DNA of 64,000 bases from an uncultured Cellvibrionales bacterium. Lineage in GTDB: Bacteria; Pseudomonadota; Gammaproteobacteria; Pseudomonadales; Dasaniaceae. The DNA lies in NCBI GenBank assembly GCA_913019905.1, contig CAJVZD010000008.1:1-64000 (forward strand), given 5' to 3'. The position numbers were made by a program, and so were the translations under genes. This document shows, piece by piece, positions 28,009 to 38,478 of the stretch; the stretch's first letter is position 1; each line of letters starts with the position of its first letter. Below the pieces are notes generated by a model, which saw nothing but the letters and a program-made list of their open reading frames with translations, did not search any database and was not told where the DNA came from.

Positions 28009-28380
28009 CTACCCAAGCAGTGATTTTTGCATATTTGTAACAATTTGAATAGCGATAGCCTTCGCTTTATTTGCGAATGCCCCCTCATAATTTTGATCAA
28101 CTGTGGTGGTGAACAAAGCCAGCCAACGCAAAAAATCCTCTAACTTGAATGCCTTTTTGTCATTGACTGCTCTGTGAATGTTCATCGTATGACGGGCATA
28201 AGTCTGATCGCCAAACAGTAATTTACCCCAGTAGGCACAGACAATCTCAAAGTGCTTTTCCCTGTCAATCACGGCAACGTCGAGAAAAAAGGGAGCTAGC
28301 TGCTTATCTTTAAGCATTGCGCTATAAAAAAGTTCTACGAAAATCTTAATTTTTGCTTTGTTGTTAAGATCGGACTTCAT
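28009..28380 (-). CDS. Group III truncated haemoglobin
   Basis: The 123-residue protein matches group III truncated globins: FVELFYSAMLKDKQLAPFF, then HFEIVCAYWGKLLFGDQTYARHTMNIHR with the conserved W and the heme-binding histidines, and the closing FLRWLALFTTTVDQNYEG. Such proteins bind haem and oxygen or nitric oxide; their physiological role is uncertain, with microaerobic or detoxifying functions proposed. It lies 38 bases downstream of der on the same strand and might be transcribed with it, though this pairing is not one I know. Confidence 0.88.
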   Translation of the reverse strand: MKSDLNNKAKIKIFVELFYSAMLKDKQLAPFFLDVAVIDREKHFEIVCAYWGKLLFGDQTYARHTMNIHRAVNDKKAFKLEDFLRWLALFTTTVDQNYEGAFANKAKAIAIQIVTNMQKSLLG

Positions 28381-28418
28381 AACATAAATTCGTATTTGTC
28401 CTTCTTGCGAAAGACGGG

Positions 28419-29810
28419 TTACTTCTTTTTGGCTTGTCTTTTGATACGAAGCTTGCGTTCAACTTGTCGCTTGCTTAATTTGTCGTTATTTTCCTGGTAT
28501 GGATTGTCTCCGGATTTAAACTCGAGACGTATTGGAGTACCACTCAAATCCAATTCTCGACGGAATGTCTTTTCCAAATACCGGCGATAGTTAGCTGGGA
28601 CTTTACTCGTCTGATTGCCATGTATCACAATAATTGGCGGGTTGTTACCACCGGCGTGCGCCATGCGTAGTTTAATACGCCTTCCATTAATCATCGGCGG
28701 CGCGTGATCGAAGGTGGCACCCTGTAGAATCTGTGTTAGTTTATTAGTTTGCATTTTACGCATGGAAGAAGCGTAAGCTTTGTCAATCGACTCATAGAGA
28801 TGACCTACTCCGGTTCCGTGCAATGCTGAAATAAAGTGAATCACTGCAAAGTCGATGAATTGCAACCGTCGTTCCAATTCAGTTTTTACGCTGTTTTTGT
28901 GGTCGGAATCTAGCCCATCCCACTTATTCAAGGCGATTACCAGAGCCCGCCCGGCATCAATGGTGTGTCCCAGCAGGTGTAAATCCTGATCGACAACACC
29001 TTCAGTTGCATCCATTACTAAAACAACCACGTTAGCATCATCGATAGCTTTAAGTGCTTTTACGATTGAGAATTTTTCAACGGTTTCTTTTACATTTTTA
29101 CGACGTCGTACACCAGCCGTATCGATTAAAGTATAGTTCTCATCCTCACGTTCATACTCAATATAAATACTATCTCTGGTAGTTCCAGGCTGGTCGTAAA
29201 CAACAACTCTGTCTTCGCCTAGCAGACGGTTGACAAGTGTGGACTTTCCAACATTTGGGCGTCCTACAATAGCTATTTTAGTTCCTCGGTATTTATCGTC
29301 AGCTGCAGACTTTTCCATTGCCGGAAAGTGCTGAAACATATCTTCCATTAAGTTGCGGACGCCCTTTCCATGTGTGGCTGTCATCGGGTAAATTTGCTTT
29401 ATACCTAAACGGTAGAAATCAGCCATCGCAACGTCTGGATTTACGCCATCGATTTTATTAGCAATATAGAAAACGGGCTTTTCTGCTTGCCTTAATTGAT
29501 GCGCCAGCGTTTCATCGCCTGCGGTAAGGCCAGCCCGCGCATCACAAAGAAAGAATACAGCATCAGCTTCCTCGATCGCTTGCAGGGATTGCTGCGCCAT
29601 TGCAGCATCGATTCCCTCCTCTTCTCCGGTGATACCACCTGTGTCTATAACGATAAGGCGTCGATCGTCGAAGGAAGCTTCGCCGTATTTTCGGTCGCGT
29701 GTTAAGCCCGGTAAATTGGCGACCAACGCGTCACGAGTTTTAGTCAGCCGATTAAACAATGTCGACTTACCGACATTGGGACGACCAACTAAAGCAATAA
29801 CAGGGACCAT
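28419..29810 (-). CDS. der: Ribosome assembly GTPase Der (EngA)
   Basis: Der is an essential GTPase for 50S subunit maturation. The 463-residue protein has two GTPase domains in tandem: G1 motifs [14 protein letters not shown] (residue about 8) and [14 protein letters not shown] (residue about 190), G3 DTGG and DTAGVRR, and G4 NKID and NKWD. A C-terminal KH-like domain ([20 protein letters not shown] onward) and a lysine-rich tail follow. It heads away from the bamB-yfgM-hisS block, 89 bases downstream of bamB, and continues the conserved order seen in E. coli and Pseudomonas. Confidence 0.96.
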   Translation of the reverse strand: MVPVIALVGRPNVGKSTLFNRLTKTRDALVANLPGLTRDRKYGEASFDDRRLIVIDTGGITGEEEGIDAAMAQQSLQAIEEADAVFFLCDARAGLTAGDETLAHQLRQAEKPVFYIANKIDGVNPDVAMADFYRLGIKQIYPMTATHGKGVRNLMEDMFQHFPAMEKSAADDKYRGTKIAIVGRPNVGKSTLVNRLLGEDRVVVYDQPGTTRDSIYIEYEREDENYTLIDTAGVRRRKNVKETVEKFSIVKALKAIDDANVVVLVMDATEGVVDQDLHLLGHTIDAGRALVIALNKWDGLDSDHKNSVKTELERRLQFIDFAVIHFISALHGTGVGHLYESIDKAYASSMRKMQTNKLTQILQGATFDHAPPMINGRRIKLRMAHAGGNNPPIIVIHGNQTSKVPANYRRYLEKTFRRELDLSGTPIRLEFKSGDNPYQENNDKLSKRQVERKLRIKRQAKKK

Positions 29811-29899
29811 ATATAAACCACTAAAGAGAAAAAGTTGAGATGCGCATTTCGTCTCAATTTAAATTCGATTAACGACCGAAAAACTCGGTCAACTTACAA

Positions 29900-31045
29900 C
29901 TATTGCAATCGATAGGCTGCTAATTCACCATCGTTACTATACGCCAGGATAAGATCATTTGCTGCCAATAAATCTACCCGAATTCCGTCACTACTCAGTC
30001 GGGTCCTGGCTACGATGTGGCCATCAACCTGAGACAGAGCATGTAAATAACCTTCAAAGTCGCCCACGACAACGTAGCTAGATTGTGAGACTGAACCCGT
30101 TATATTACGTCTGGCCAGAACCGTTTGAGCCCAACGGGCGCCGTTTCCATTTTGTTCAAAAGCCGTGATACTTCCATCGCTTCCCGAAACGTAAATGTTA
30201 CCGAATCCTTCAGACATTCCAACGCTACTGGACGCTTCATTGGTCCAAATACGATTACCTGACTTAGGGTCAATCGCGGCCACCTTTCCTTGATAACTAA
30301 CTGCATAAAGCAAGCCATTGGTCAGTAACAATTTTCCGTCTATATCGACAATACGATCGATTTCGGAATTTCCCTTTGCCAGAGCAACTCTCACTGTCCA
30401 TTGAACCGTACCCGTTTTTGCGTCAAAACTTACTACTGTTCCGTTTGCAAAACCCGCGATAACGGAATTGCGAAAAATGACCGGTGTACTCGTGCCTCTT
30501 AACGTCAAAACCGGTACGTTATTTCGATAAGACCAGACGCGACTACCATCATTAATATCCAAAGCGACCATTTGTCCGTCCAATGTTTGAACAAATACGA
30601 ACTTATTATTGGTCTGCGGTGCAGCTAAGACTTCTCCGCCCACGTTCGCTGACCAAACCTCTTTGCCTGTCTCTTTATCAAGTACGATGACGTCACCTGC
30701 CACTGTGCCGACCATAACGATCGTTTCTCCCGAACCAACGCCACCCAATAAGGTTTTATTAAGTTCCGCGACCCATTCCACTGTGCCGTTCTTCAAATTT
30801 AATCGTTCTACAACGCCATTCGTCGCGGCAATAAACAAGGTGTCTGCATCGACGACAGGTGACAAACGAGTGTAATTATTGCCTTGACCATCGCCAATAC
30901 TACGGCTCCATACTTTGTTAAACTCCCGTTCTGCATCGAATTCGATCAGTTCCGCCGGGGCTTGTTCCTCGTCGGAGTCCGTACTGCTACAGGCTGAAAA
31001 AGCCAGTAGCGACGCTAAAATAAGTAACGCTCTTAAACTAGTCAA
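29900..31045 (-). CDS. bamB: Outer membrane protein assembly factor BamB
   Basis: BamB is a lipoprotein of the beta-barrel assembly machine. The 381-residue protein has a lipoprotein signal ending LLAFSAC (lipidated cysteine at about residue 19-20) and repeated propeller strands such as GTVEWVAELN, GKEVWSANVG and GSRVWSYRNN. The start is TTG at 31045; its Shine-Dalgarno GAGGAA lies inside the last codons of yfgM, two bases before its stop, so translation is coupled. No in-frame ATG lies near enough to replace it. It sits between yfgM and der as in related genomes. Confidence 0.94.
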   Translation of the reverse strand: MTSLRALLILASLLAFSACSSTDSDEEQAPAELIEFDAEREFNKVWSRSIGDGQGNNYTRLSPVVDADTLFIAATNGVVERLNLKNGTVEWVAELNKTLLGGVGSGETIVMVGTVAGDVIVLDKETGKEVWSANVGGEVLAAPQTNNKFVFVQTLDGQMVALDINDGSRVWSYRNNVPVLTLRGTSTPVIFRNSVIAGFANGTVVSFDAKTGTVQWTVRVALAKGNSEIDRIVDIDGKLLLTNGLLYAVSYQGKVAAIDPKSGNRIWTNEASSSVGMSEGFGNIYVSGSDGSITAFEQNGNGARWAQTVLARRNITGSVSQSSYVVVGDFEGYLHALSQVDGHIVARTRLSSDGIRVDLLAANDLILAYSNDGELAAYRLQ

Positions 31046-31046
31046 T

Positions 31047-31742
31047 TTACATTTCCTCTTCGGTAGCTGAAGACGAATTGCTTACTTTGCTCTTTAGCCT
31101 TTGAATCTTTAAGTTCAGGAGGGGGTTATTCGCAGGTTTTTCCAACTGCAGGTTTAACTCAGACGCTTTTATATATGACAACTCCGCTTTTTTGAAGTCC
31201 CCCTGGGCGTTGAAAACATCTCCCCTCACTTCTTCGAAAGCTGCGGCGTAAATTGACGCATCGCCTTGCAACTGGGATAAAGCCTCCGAATATTTATCTT
31301 GCGCGTAAAAAACTCTCGCAAGTCGCAGTTTCGTTTGCAGCAATATGTCATCTATTGCACCATTGTCAAGAATCCATTGCAGTGCCTCTTCAGCTTCAGC
31401 GTAGTTATTTGCTTCAACAGCAAACTTAGCAATATACAACGCGGCGAAGCGTGCGTAAGTAGAGCTGGGAAAATCGGTTTTCAAGGTGTTCGCTAAATGA
31501 TTAGCCGTGGACTTTTGTTCTTGCGTTACCACACCGTTAGTACCTCTCGCAGCGACAAGCATGTTTTCGTAAATTGACGATGAAGCTCCCAATTCTTGTT
31601 GTTGCCGATTTTGCCATCCCTGCCACCCCAGTACAGAGATAACGCTTATGGCAATGATGACCAGCGTCGAAGTACCATTGTCGCTCCACCATTTTTTAAG
31701 CACTTCAATTTGTTCGTCGTCTGTTTCATAGCCTTCAGCCAT
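31047..31742 (-). CDS. yfgM: YfgM-like tetratricopeptide protein (SecYEG/periplasmic chaperone link)
   Basis: The 231-residue protein has a cytoplasmic N-terminus (EGYETDDEQIEVLKKWWSDN, typical of the family), one membrane segment (about residues 24-44, STLVIIAISVISVLGWQGW) and a periplasmic tetratricopeptide region. In E. coli YfgM associates with SecYEG and periplasmic chaperones such as PpiD. It is slightly longer than E. coli YfgM (206). It is followed one base later by bamB, whose ribosome-binding site it contains, and preceded by hisS, the standard order. Confidence 0.9.
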   Translation of the reverse strand: MAEGYETDDEQIEVLKKWWSDNGTSTLVIIAISVISVLGWQGWQNRQQQELGASSSIYENMLVAARGTNGVVTQEQKSTANHLANTLKTDFPSSTYARFAALYIAKFAVEANNYAEAEEALQWILDNGAIDDILLQTKLRLARVFYAQDKYSEALSQLQGDASIYAAAFEEVRGDVFNAQGDFKKAELSYIKASELNLQLEKPANNPLLNLKIQRLKSKVSNSSSATEEEM

Positions 31743-31793
31743 AGTAATACTCTCTATCTGTAGTTTTTAATTGTTTGTTAATACTTTTTCGAT

Positions 31794-33071
31794 TTAGAAA
31801 TATTGTGACAATAGATCATTCAGTTTATCAACAGCGATAACTTCCTGTTCTTTGTCTTCTCGCAACCATTTCACGTTCACTTGCTGTTGTGCTGCTTCAT
31901 CATCGCCAACTATTAAAGCGATTGTTGCTCCACTTTCATTAGCTTTCTTCAATTGCTTTTTAAATTTACCTCCACCGCAATGCTTCATAATTCGCATATT
32001 AGGAAATTCATTTCGTAGCATTTCGCTGATCGAAACAGAGGCTAGTTGAGCCATGTCACCTGCGACTACGAAAAATATATCGGCCGCATCACTTAGTTCC
32101 GAAGGTACCGAACCGGTGTCTTGCAATAGTAAACAAAGCCTTTCAATTCCCATTGCAAAACCGACAGCTGCTACGGGACGGCCACCAAGCTGTTCTACCA
32201 GCCCGTCGTAACGTCCCCCTGCGCAAACAGTTCCCTGGGCACCCAAATGGTCTGTCACCCATTCAAAAACTGTTTTGTTGTAATAATCTAAGCCACGGAC
32301 AAGATTATGATTAAGTTCAAATTCTATTCCCGCCGTATTCAACAAAGTCTGTAACTGCGTGAAATCGTCTCTCGATTCTTCATCAAGGTATTCCGCCAAG
32401 CTTGGTGCCTGCGCCAGAATTCTTTGTGTTTCTGAATTTTTACTATCGAGAATTCGCAGAGGATTAGTTTCCAGCCGACGCTGGCTGTCTGCATCGAGTT
32501 CGTCAAAGTAATCCCTTAAGTACGAAACGAGAGCTTCGCGGTAGTTAACTCTAGACTGAAAACTACCAATACTATTCAACTGTAATTTAACATACTGACT
32601 AAGACCCAACTGTTTCCACAGTCGCGCGGTTATCATAATAATTTCCGCATCTGCATCGACAGTAGCAACCCCGAAATTTTCTACGCCTATTTGATGAAAT
32701 TGGCGGAGCCGCCCCTTTTGAGGACGCTCATATCGAAACATAGGGCCTGCGTACCACAATCTTTGAACCTGCTGATTATCGAGCATGCCATTTTGTAGAG
32801 TGGCCCTAACGCAACTCGCTGTTCCCTCAGGGCGCAGCGTAATACTTTCCCCATTCCTGTCATCGAATGTATACATTTCCTTTTCAACGATATCAGTCAC
32901 TTCGCCGATTGATCGCTTGAATAATTCGGTGTGATCTAAAATAGGAAATCTAATTTCCCGATAGCAATATTGGTTTAAAACATTATGAACTGTATTTTCC
33001 AAGTACTGCCACACAAGTGAATCTTTCGGCAGCAGATCATTCATGCCACGTATTGATTGAATTTTAGCCAA
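31794..33071 (-). CDS. hisS: Histidyl-tRNA synthetase
   Basis: HisS charges tRNA-His. Class II motifs are present: the N-terminal [28 protein letters not shown] (motif 2 region), [17 protein letters not shown], the histidine-specific [28 protein letters not shown] and the motif 3 region [13 protein letters not shown]-terminal anticodon-binding domain follows. I choose the TTG at 33071, giving [10 protein letters not shown] and 425 residues, as in E. coli (424); the TTG at 33104 in the track adds 11 residues unlike the family. The neighbours ispG and yfgM are the normal ones. Confidence 0.94.
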   Translation of the reverse strand: MAKIQSIRGMNDLLPKDSLVWQYLENTVHNVLNQYCYREIRFPILDHTELFKRSIGEVTDIVEKEMYTFDDRNGESITLRPEGTASCVRATLQNGMLDNQQVQRLWYAGPMFRYERPQKGRLRQFHQIGVENFGVATVDADAEIIMITARLWKQLGLSQYVKLQLNSIGSFQSRVNYREALVSYLRDYFDELDADSQRRLETNPLRILDSKNSETQRILAQAPSLAEYLDEESRDDFTQLQTLLNTAGIEFELNHNLVRGLDYYNKTVFEWVTDHLGAQGTVCAGGRYDGLVEQLGGRPVAAVGFAMGIERLCLLLQDTGSVPSELSDAADIFFVVAGDMAQLASVSISEMLRNEFPNMRIMKHCGGGKFKKQLKKANESGATIALIVGDDEAAQQQVNVKWLREDKEQEVIAVDKLNDLLSQYF

Positions 33072-33163
33072 AATATATTCCGTTCTGTTACCGATGAAAA
33101 CCAATTAATTAGGCGTTAACACGGGCGCGTTGATTGTAGGACCAGCATCGAGCTAAATCGCAA

Positions 33164-34276
33164 CTATTGCTTAGCAATTATTTGGCTGTCCGCCAACTGT
33201 TTTTCCGCGACCTTCTTCCGAATCATTATTTCTAAGTGGTCTACGAGACCGTCTTTTTCAACTTTGTGATCTTTTTCGCCATCCACGTAAATCAAGTGTT
33301 TGGGCGTTCCCCCCGTTAAGCCGATATCGGCCTCTTTGGCTTCTCCCGGCCCGTTGACTATGCAACCGATAACCGCTACATCCAAAGGTGTGGTAATGTC
33401 TTCGACGCGATTTTCAAGTTCATTCATGGTTTTAACGACGTCGAAATTTTGTCTTGAGCAACTGGGGCACGCAATAAAATTAATACCTTTACTGCGTAAT
33501 CTCAAACTTTTCAGAATCTCGTAACCGACTTTAACTTCTTCAACGGGATCAGCCGCTAAGGAAATCCGGATAGTATCTCCGATACCGTCCATCAATAGCA
33601 TACCTAAACCAACCGAAGACTTTACCGTTCCGCCGCGAATTCCTCCAGCTTCGGTAATTCCTAAATGGAGTGGCTGTTCGATTTGGGCGGATATCATGCG
33701 ATAAGCTGCTACCGCCATAAATACGTTAGACGCTTTGACGCTTAATTTAAAATTTTGAAAGTCTAATTTATCAAGGATATCAATATGCCGCATTGCCGAC
33801 TCCACCAATGCTTCGGGTGTCGGTTCTCCGTATTTCCGTTGTAAATCTTTTTCAAGGGAACCGGCGTTCACGCCGATACGAATTGGAATGTCTTTATCCC
33901 GTGCCGTTTCTACCACGGCTTTGATTTTCTTTGAATTGCCGATGTTACCCGGATTTATTCTTAAACAGTCTACACCGAATTCCGCCACTTTTAGGGCAAT
34001 TTTATAGTCAAAATGAATATCGGCGACCAGCGGAACATCGACCTGTTCACGTATAGACTTGAAGGCCTCAGCCGCTTCCATGGTTGGTACTGACACTCGC
34101 ACGATATCAGCACAGGCCGTCTCTAAGCGTTTAATTTGAGAAACCGTCGCTTCGACATCACAGGTGTCTGTGTTGGTCATACTTTGAACAGATATTGGCG
34201 CATCTCCTCCAACGGCAACATTGCCTACGAAGATCTTCCTGGTCAGTCTCCGTATGATAGGTGATTCCATTTGCAT
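33164..34276 (-). CDS. ispG: 4-hydroxy-3-methylbut-2-enyl diphosphate synthase (IspG/GcpE)
   Basis: IspG makes HMBPP in the methylerythritol phosphate pathway and holds a [4Fe-4S] cluster. The 370-residue protein (E. coli 372) has [15 protein letters not shown] near the N-terminus, the barrel motifs [11 protein letters not shown] and [16 protein letters not shown], and the cluster ligands in [10 protein letters not shown] and [13 protein letters not shown]. It is a client of the SUF system encoded downstream in this window. It is four bases from the end of rodZ and is probably in its operon; the start could be the first or third methionine. Confidence 0.95.
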   Translation of the reverse strand: MQMESPIIRRLTRKIFVGNVAVGGDAPISVQSMTNTDTCDVEATVSQIKRLETACADIVRVSVPTMEAAEAFKSIREQVDVPLVADIHFDYKIALKVAEFGVDCLRINPGNIGNSKKIKAVVETARDKDIPIRIGVNAGSLEKDLQRKYGEPTPEALVESAMRHIDILDKLDFQNFKLSVKASNVFMAVAAYRMISAQIEQPLHLGITEAGGIRGGTVKSSVGLGMLLMDGIGDTIRISLAADPVEEVKVGYEILKSLRLRSKGINFIACPSCSRQNFDVVKTMNELENRVEDITTPLDVAVIGCIVNGPGEAKEADIGLTGGTPKHLIYVDGEKDHKVEKDGLVDHLEIMIRKKVAEKQLADSQIIAKQ

Positions 34277-34279
34277 AAT

Positions 34280-35350
34280 TTAAGACCTACCCACTGTTAG
34301 ACGTGCAGAATTGTCTTTCTTATTTACCGATATATTGACCGGTTTTCCGTCATAATCAAGGCTAACGCCGGGAGCAAATCCCAACAATATTCGAAATGGG
34401 GCACTGCCAAGAAGATTCAGCGTTTCTTCAGCACGTTTAAGATCAGAAAAAATGATCTTGTTGTCACGATCTCTAACTTCTACCCAGCAATCATTGATAA
34501 AACTAAATTTTAGAGCGTTTTCTTCTATGGTACCGAGCGACTCTTCATCATCGCCATCGCCATCGCCATCGCCATCGATAGTCTCTTTCATTGCAGACGC
34601 TTGTGTAGATGGTGTCTCTGGTTGGAGCAATATATTTTCGTTCTCTTCGCGCTTAATCTCCGTTGCACCGGTTGAAGCTATATTCGACTGCTTTGTGTCG
34701 GCCGCAGTACGAGACGCAGTTTTTTCATCGACCGGGCCATATTGACCAATAATGCTCCGCTCTTCTAACCCAGTGGAAAGTGGTTCAGTTAAAACATCAG
34801 GAAGGCCCAATACTCGATTATCCACAACTTTAGATAAACCATCTATATTGGTCTTATTTTCAATGGCCGGCAGATAACCATTTGTAGGAGTTTGCGTTTC
34901 TTCTTTAGCGTTCATCCACCAAAGGAGATAACCCAGCAAAACAACAATGACCAAAAACCAATATTTAATGTTGCGGCCTTTTATTGGACTTTGGATATGC
35001 TGGTGCGCGTTTCTGTTTTCGTTAGCTTCAGTTTCTGTAGGCCGGTCGTGCGTGTACCCCTCTAACACAAGTTGTGGATCGAGCTTCAACAACTTTGCGT
35101 AAGATTGTAAATAACCTTTGTAGAAAAATTCTCCTCGGAATCGTCCTTTGTTACCGGTTTCCAAAGCCTCTACCTGATTAGGAAGCAAAAACATCTTGTC
35201 CGCAACGTCTCGGAGGCTCAAATTTTCTGATTCACGAGCCGCTTTCAATACGTTCCCGGCAGGTTCTATGGCGGCGGTCGTCAGACCAAGGCCATCGATA
35301 ACAGTTTGCTCGAGCGCCGATATTTCAGTGTTATTATCGTTAGATGTCAT
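34280..35350 (-). CDS. rodZ: RodZ-like cytoskeletal protein (HTH, transmembrane, DUF4115)
   Basis: RodZ links MreB to the wall-synthesis machinery and helps define rod shape. The 356-residue protein has an N-terminal helix-turn-helix (about residues 35-95, ARESENLSLRDVADKMFLLP), a membrane segment (about residues 130-148, KYWFLVIVVLLGYLLWWM), a long variable linker and a C-terminal DUF4115 domain (about residues 275-350, NDCWVEVRDRDNKII). The linker contains a GDGDGDGDD stretch coded by a hexanucleotide repeat (separate entry). Its ATG overlaps the pilW stop by four bases. Confidence 0.9.
   Translation of the reverse strand: MTSNDNNTEISALEQTVIDGLGLTTAAIEPAGNVLKAARESENLSLRDVADKMFLLPNQVEALETGNKGRFRGEFFYKGYLQSYAKLLKLDPQLVLEGYTHDRPTETEANENRNAHQHIQSPIKGRNIKYWFLVIVVLLGYLLWWMNAKEETQTPTNGYLPAIENKTNIDGLSKVVDNRVLGLPDVLTEPLSTGLEERSIIGQYGPVDEKTASRTAADTKQSNIASTGATEIKREENENILLQPETPSTQASAMKETIDGDGDGDGDDEESLGTIEENALKFSFINDCWVEVRDRDNKIIFSDLKRAEETLNLLGSAPFRILLGFAPGVSLDYDGKPVNISVNKKDNSARLTVGRS
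34550..34577 (-). repeat. Hexanucleotide microsatellite in rodZ linker
   Basis: Four full copies and one partial copy of ATCGCC (+ strand; GGCGAT on the coding strand) encode a Gly-Asp repeat in the RodZ linker. Because the unit is six bases, gain or loss of copies would keep the frame and only change linker length. Confidence 0.85.
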
Positions 35351-36141
35351 TGTTTAAACGCTTTCTTATATTCAAGAAACTCGAAAGACGTAGGATACAT
35401 ATTCTTTAATGCCATGCTATAACTTGCGACCGCATCTTTGTTTCCAAACTTTTCGGCCAAACGAATCCCTAGCCATAGAGCTCTAGCCGGCTGTTGCTTT
35501 ACTTGATTACGGTATGCGTCGTAATATTGCTGTGCTATTGGATAGTCCGCCAATTGAAAATGGACATCAGCCAGTTCAAACGTGAGCGGAATATCACTAC
35601 GGTTCATTAGATACGACCGTCGAAACGCATCTCTGGCCTTTTCCAAATCATCCAGCTGGATATAGCTTCGGCCTAGATTGACGAAAGCTGCTGCACGATT
35701 GTTATAAAGCGTATCTCCAACCACTTTTTCTAATTGCTCTACTGCTTCGTCGTAACGGTTTTGTTTGTATAAGAATGCCGCATAGTTATTTCGTACCCGC
35801 GCCGCTTTTGACTCGAGCTTTATAGACTGCTTATAGTTCTTTTCCGCTAACTCAATTTCGCCAGTATTTTGGAAAACCAGCGCCATCGCTTCATATATTT
35901 CTGCATTGCTATCATCTAATTCTAATGCTGTCTTTAAATGCTTTTTGGCAGCGTTCCACTTGCCTTCTCGGATGTAGACTCGAGCTAGTTGGACCGTGTC
36001 CTTCAGTGCTTTAGATGGTTCGACTTTACTGCCGATTCCACCGCGTTCTGTGGTTACACAGGACGATATTGTCATCGAAAGTAACAGAATAATTATAGCG
36101 CGAAACAACATTAAACTTTTGCCGCCTGAAGTCATTGACAT
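35347..36141 (-). CDS. pilW: Type IV pilus biogenesis lipoprotein PilW/PilF
   Basis: PilW/PilF is an outer-membrane pilotin lipoprotein that helps assemble the PilQ secretin. The 264-residue protein has a lipoprotein signal (hydrophobic stretch MLFRAIIILLLSMTIS, lipobox ISSC at about residue 28) followed by tetratricopeptide repeats: AKKHLKTALELDDSNAEIYE, AEKNYKQSIKLESKAARVRN and further copies. It overlaps rodZ by four bases and lies six bases after rlmN, the order found in many gammaproteobacteria. Methionines at residues 3 and 11 are alternative starts. Confidence 0.91.
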   Translation of the reverse strand: MSMTSGGKSLMLFRAIIILLLSMTISSCVTTERGGIGSKVEPSKALKDTVQLARVYIREGKWNAAKKHLKTALELDDSNAEIYEAMALVFQNTGEIELAEKNYKQSIKLESKAARVRNNYAAFLYKQNRYDEAVEQLEKVVGDTLYNNRAAAFVNLGRSYIQLDDLEKARDAFRRSYLMNRSDIPLTFELADVHFQLADYPIAQQYYDAYRNQVKQQPARALWLGIRLAEKFGNKDAVASYSMALKNMYPTSFEFLEYKKAFKQ

Positions 36142-36147
36142 ACCTTC

Positions 36148-37320
36148 TTATCCTGTGATTTCAAGTGCTTGTACTTGAGAAGATTTGGCGCGGTGTCGCT
36201 GACTTCTTTTTGTTCTATCTTCTACCAGACCGACGAGTTGACCACAAGCTGCGTCGATGTCATCGCCTCTGGTACTTCGGATAGTGGAAACAATATGAGA
36301 ATCACTTAATATTTGCCAAAATCGACTTACCGCGTTTTTGCTCGGCCGTTCGTAACCAGACGATGGAAAAGGATTGAAGGGAATTAAGTTAATTTTACAA
36401 GGAAAGTCTTTCAGTAAATGTACCAATTCGCGGGCGTGTTCCGTACTATCATTAACCCCCGCAAGTAAAATATACTCTACGGTAGTCACTCGATGCGTGT
36501 CAGATTGTTTTTCCCAATAGCGTCGACAAGCAGCTAACAGATCAGCGATAGGATAACGTCGATTTATCGGTACAAGCTGGTTTCGCAACTCGTCATTTGG
36601 TGCATGCAAGGAAATAGCTAGGGACACCTGAGAAATGTCGCCTAAACGATCTAAAGCCGGTACTACGCCCGAAGTACTTAAAGTGACTCGTCGTTTGGAA
36701 ATTCCATAGCCAAAGTCGTCGAGCATAATATTCATCGCATCAACGACATTGTCAAAATTAAGTAACGGCTCCCCCATCCCCATCATTACGACATTGGTAA
36801 CAATCTTTTTGTTATTTGACGGGAAAGCGTCATAGGACTTAATCGCCAGCCATACTTGACCGATAATTTCTGACGCTGTTAGGTCGCGCTGAAATCCTTG
36901 CTTACCTGTCGAGCAAAAAGTGCAGTCCAAACTGCATCCTACCTGGGAAGAAACACACAAAGTCCCTCTTTCACCATCGGGAATGAGGACAGTTTCCACT
37001 AAGCCGCCTCCCGGAATTTTAATTGCCCATTTGCGGGTACCATCCTTTGAGGTTTGCTCGCTAACAACTTCTGGTGGACGAACTTCTGCGCACTCTTTTA
37101 ACTGAGCACGCAGATTTTTACTAATATTTGTCATAGCATCGAAATCAGCGACGCCATTGTGATGAATCCATTTCAGCAGCTGTTGAGCGCGAAAAGGTTT
37201 TTCTCCTTGAGCAATACAAAAAGCCTCCATTTTTTCACGAGAAAGCCCCAATAGATTTATTTTATCTGGTGGGGTCTCTGTTGAAACGCTAGTTGTTGGA
37301 TGGCTTTCAATATCGAGCAT
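36148..37320 (-). CDS. rlmN: Dual-specificity rRNA/tRNA (adenine C2) methyltransferase RlmN
   Basis: RlmN is a radical SAM enzyme that makes m2A2503 in 23S rRNA and m2A37 in some tRNAs. The CxxxCxxC cluster motif is seen as [25 protein letters not shown], the SAM-binding region and the C-terminal cysteine in DIDAACGQL (the methyl-carrying Cys) are in place, as is [15 protein letters not shown] near the N-terminus. ATG 37320 (MLDIESHP) is used; the GTG at 37332 is the alternative. The [4Fe-4S] cluster makes it a client of the nearby SUF operon. It lies 16-28 bases after ndk. Confidence 0.94.
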   Translation of the reverse strand: MLDIESHPTTSVSTETPPDKINLLGLSREKMEAFCIAQGEKPFRAQQLLKWIHHNGVADFDAMTNISKNLRAQLKECAEVRPPEVVSEQTSKDGTRKWAIKIPGGGLVETVLIPDGERGTLCVSSQVGCSLDCTFCSTGKQGFQRDLTASEIIGQVWLAIKSYDAFPSNNKKIVTNVVMMGMGEPLLNFDNVVDAMNIMLDDFGYGISKRRVTLSTSGVVPALDRLGDISQVSLAISLHAPNDELRNQLVPINRRYPIADLLAACRRYWEKQSDTHRVTTVEYILLAGVNDSTEHARELVHLLKDFPCKINLIPFNPFPSSGYERPSKNAVSRFWQILSDSHIVSTIRSTRGDDIDAACGQLVGLVEDRTKRSQRHRAKSSQVQALEITG

Positions 37321-37347
37321 GGATTCACTCACTTTTTCGTTACAAAC

Positions 37348-37776
37348 TTAAGAGCGATCACAGATAGAACTTGACGCGAAGAAATAGGCTATTTCACGCG
37401 CGGCCGATTCTGGAGAGTCGGAACCGTGTACCGCATTCGCATCGATAGATTCTGCGAAATCTGCTCGAATAGTTCCCGCGTCAGCTTCTTTAGGGTTTGT
37501 TGCGCCCATTAGCTCCCGATTCTTCAAAATGGCGCCTTCTCCTTCAAGCACCTGGACAGTCACAGGCCCTGAAGTCATAAATTCTATAAGATCGGGAAAA
37601 AACGGACGACCTTTATGTTCTGCGTAAAAACCTTCGGCTTCTGCAGTGCTTAAGCGCAGCATTTTAGATGCGACAATACTCAAGCCATTTTTTTCGAAGC
37701 GGCTATAGATTTCACCAACTACGTTTTTTGCCACTGCATCTGGCTTAACTATTGAAAAAGTGCGTTCAACTGCCAT
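37348..37776 (-). CDS. ndk: Nucleoside diphosphate kinase
   Basis: Ndk balances nucleoside triphosphates through a phosphohistidine. From ATG 37776 the protein is 142 residues (E. coli 143) with the usual start [15 protein letters not shown]. The catalytic histidine is in [16 protein letters not shown], and KPDAV, the [13 protein letters not shown] loop and [17 protein letters not shown] match the family. GGAG lies at good spacing before this ATG, so the upstream start at 37788 in the track is rejected. It begins the ndk-rlmN-pilW-rodZ-ispG run, with 254 bases between it and the end of sufE. Confidence 0.95.
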   Translation of the reverse strand: MAVERTFSIVKPDAVAKNVVGEIYSRFEKNGLSIVASKMLRLSTAEAEGFYAEHKGRPFFPDLIEFMTSGPVTVQVLEGEGAILKNRELMGATNPKEADAGTIRADFAESIDANAVHGSDSPESAAREIAYFFASSSICDRS

Positions 37777-38030
37777 TGTAAACTCCAACTCTGATTAGAC
37801 ACCGTCACCGGTTTGTTTAAGATAGTAAATATTTGTTTTGGTTCCATTACTTGATTTTCAGGCTTGATTTTCCGAAACACTAGGCTAAGTGCCCAGGCAC
37901 GGACGAAACCACGAAAATTTAGAACCGCATATTATACGCGAGTTTGATAGAAAATAGTATAAAATAGATGTACTTAGGGAAATGATATCGATAAATAGAC
38001 GTTTAAAAATGACAGTAGGAAAAAATCGGG

Positions 38031-38447
38031 TTATGCAGCAATTGAGGCTTTGGCGATGGCCTGTATTTTCGCGACTATTGCCTTAAGCCCATTTCCTCGT
38101 GTCGGGCTCAAATGTCGCTCCAGATCCAGTTTTAAAAAATAATCATCAATATCAAAATCGACGATCTCTGACGCTGTCTTGTCGTTGTAGGCAGCCATAA
38201 TGAGTGACAGTAAGCCTTTTACGATAACGGCATCACTTGTCACTAAAAACGTCAGACGTTCCTCCTCAAGACGCACATCCATCCATACATTACTCTGGCA
38301 CCCTCTTACCAAGCGGTCTGACGTGAGCAGTGAGGCCGGCATGTCGGGTAACTCTTTACCGAGATCGATGATGTACTTGTAACGCTCTTCCCAGTCGTCA
38401 AAAAAATTGAGATCGTCGAGAATTTCTGCACTGGAGGAATAAGCCAT
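38031..38447 (-). CDS. sufE: Sulfur acceptor SufE
   Basis: SufE takes persulfide sulfur from SufS and passes it to the SufBCD scaffold. The 138-residue length equals E. coli SufE. The acceptor cysteine lies in VRGCQSNVWMDV (about residue 50), preceded by the typical DWEERYKYIIDLGKELP and followed by SDAVIVKGLLSLI. It is the last gene of the Fe-S cluster operon, 31 bases after sufT. Its presence supports a complete SufS-SufE pair even though a second, IscS-type desulfurase is in the same operon. Confidence 0.94.
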   Translation of the reverse strand: MAYSSSAEILDDLNFFDDWEERYKYIIDLGKELPDMPASLLTSDRLVRGCQSNVWMDVRLEEERLTFLVTSDAVIVKGLLSLIMAAYNDKTASEIVDFDIDDYFLKLDLERHLSPTRGNGLKAIVAKIQAIAKASIAA

Positions 38448-38478
38448 AATTATATTCTGTGAAACTTACTGGTAATCA

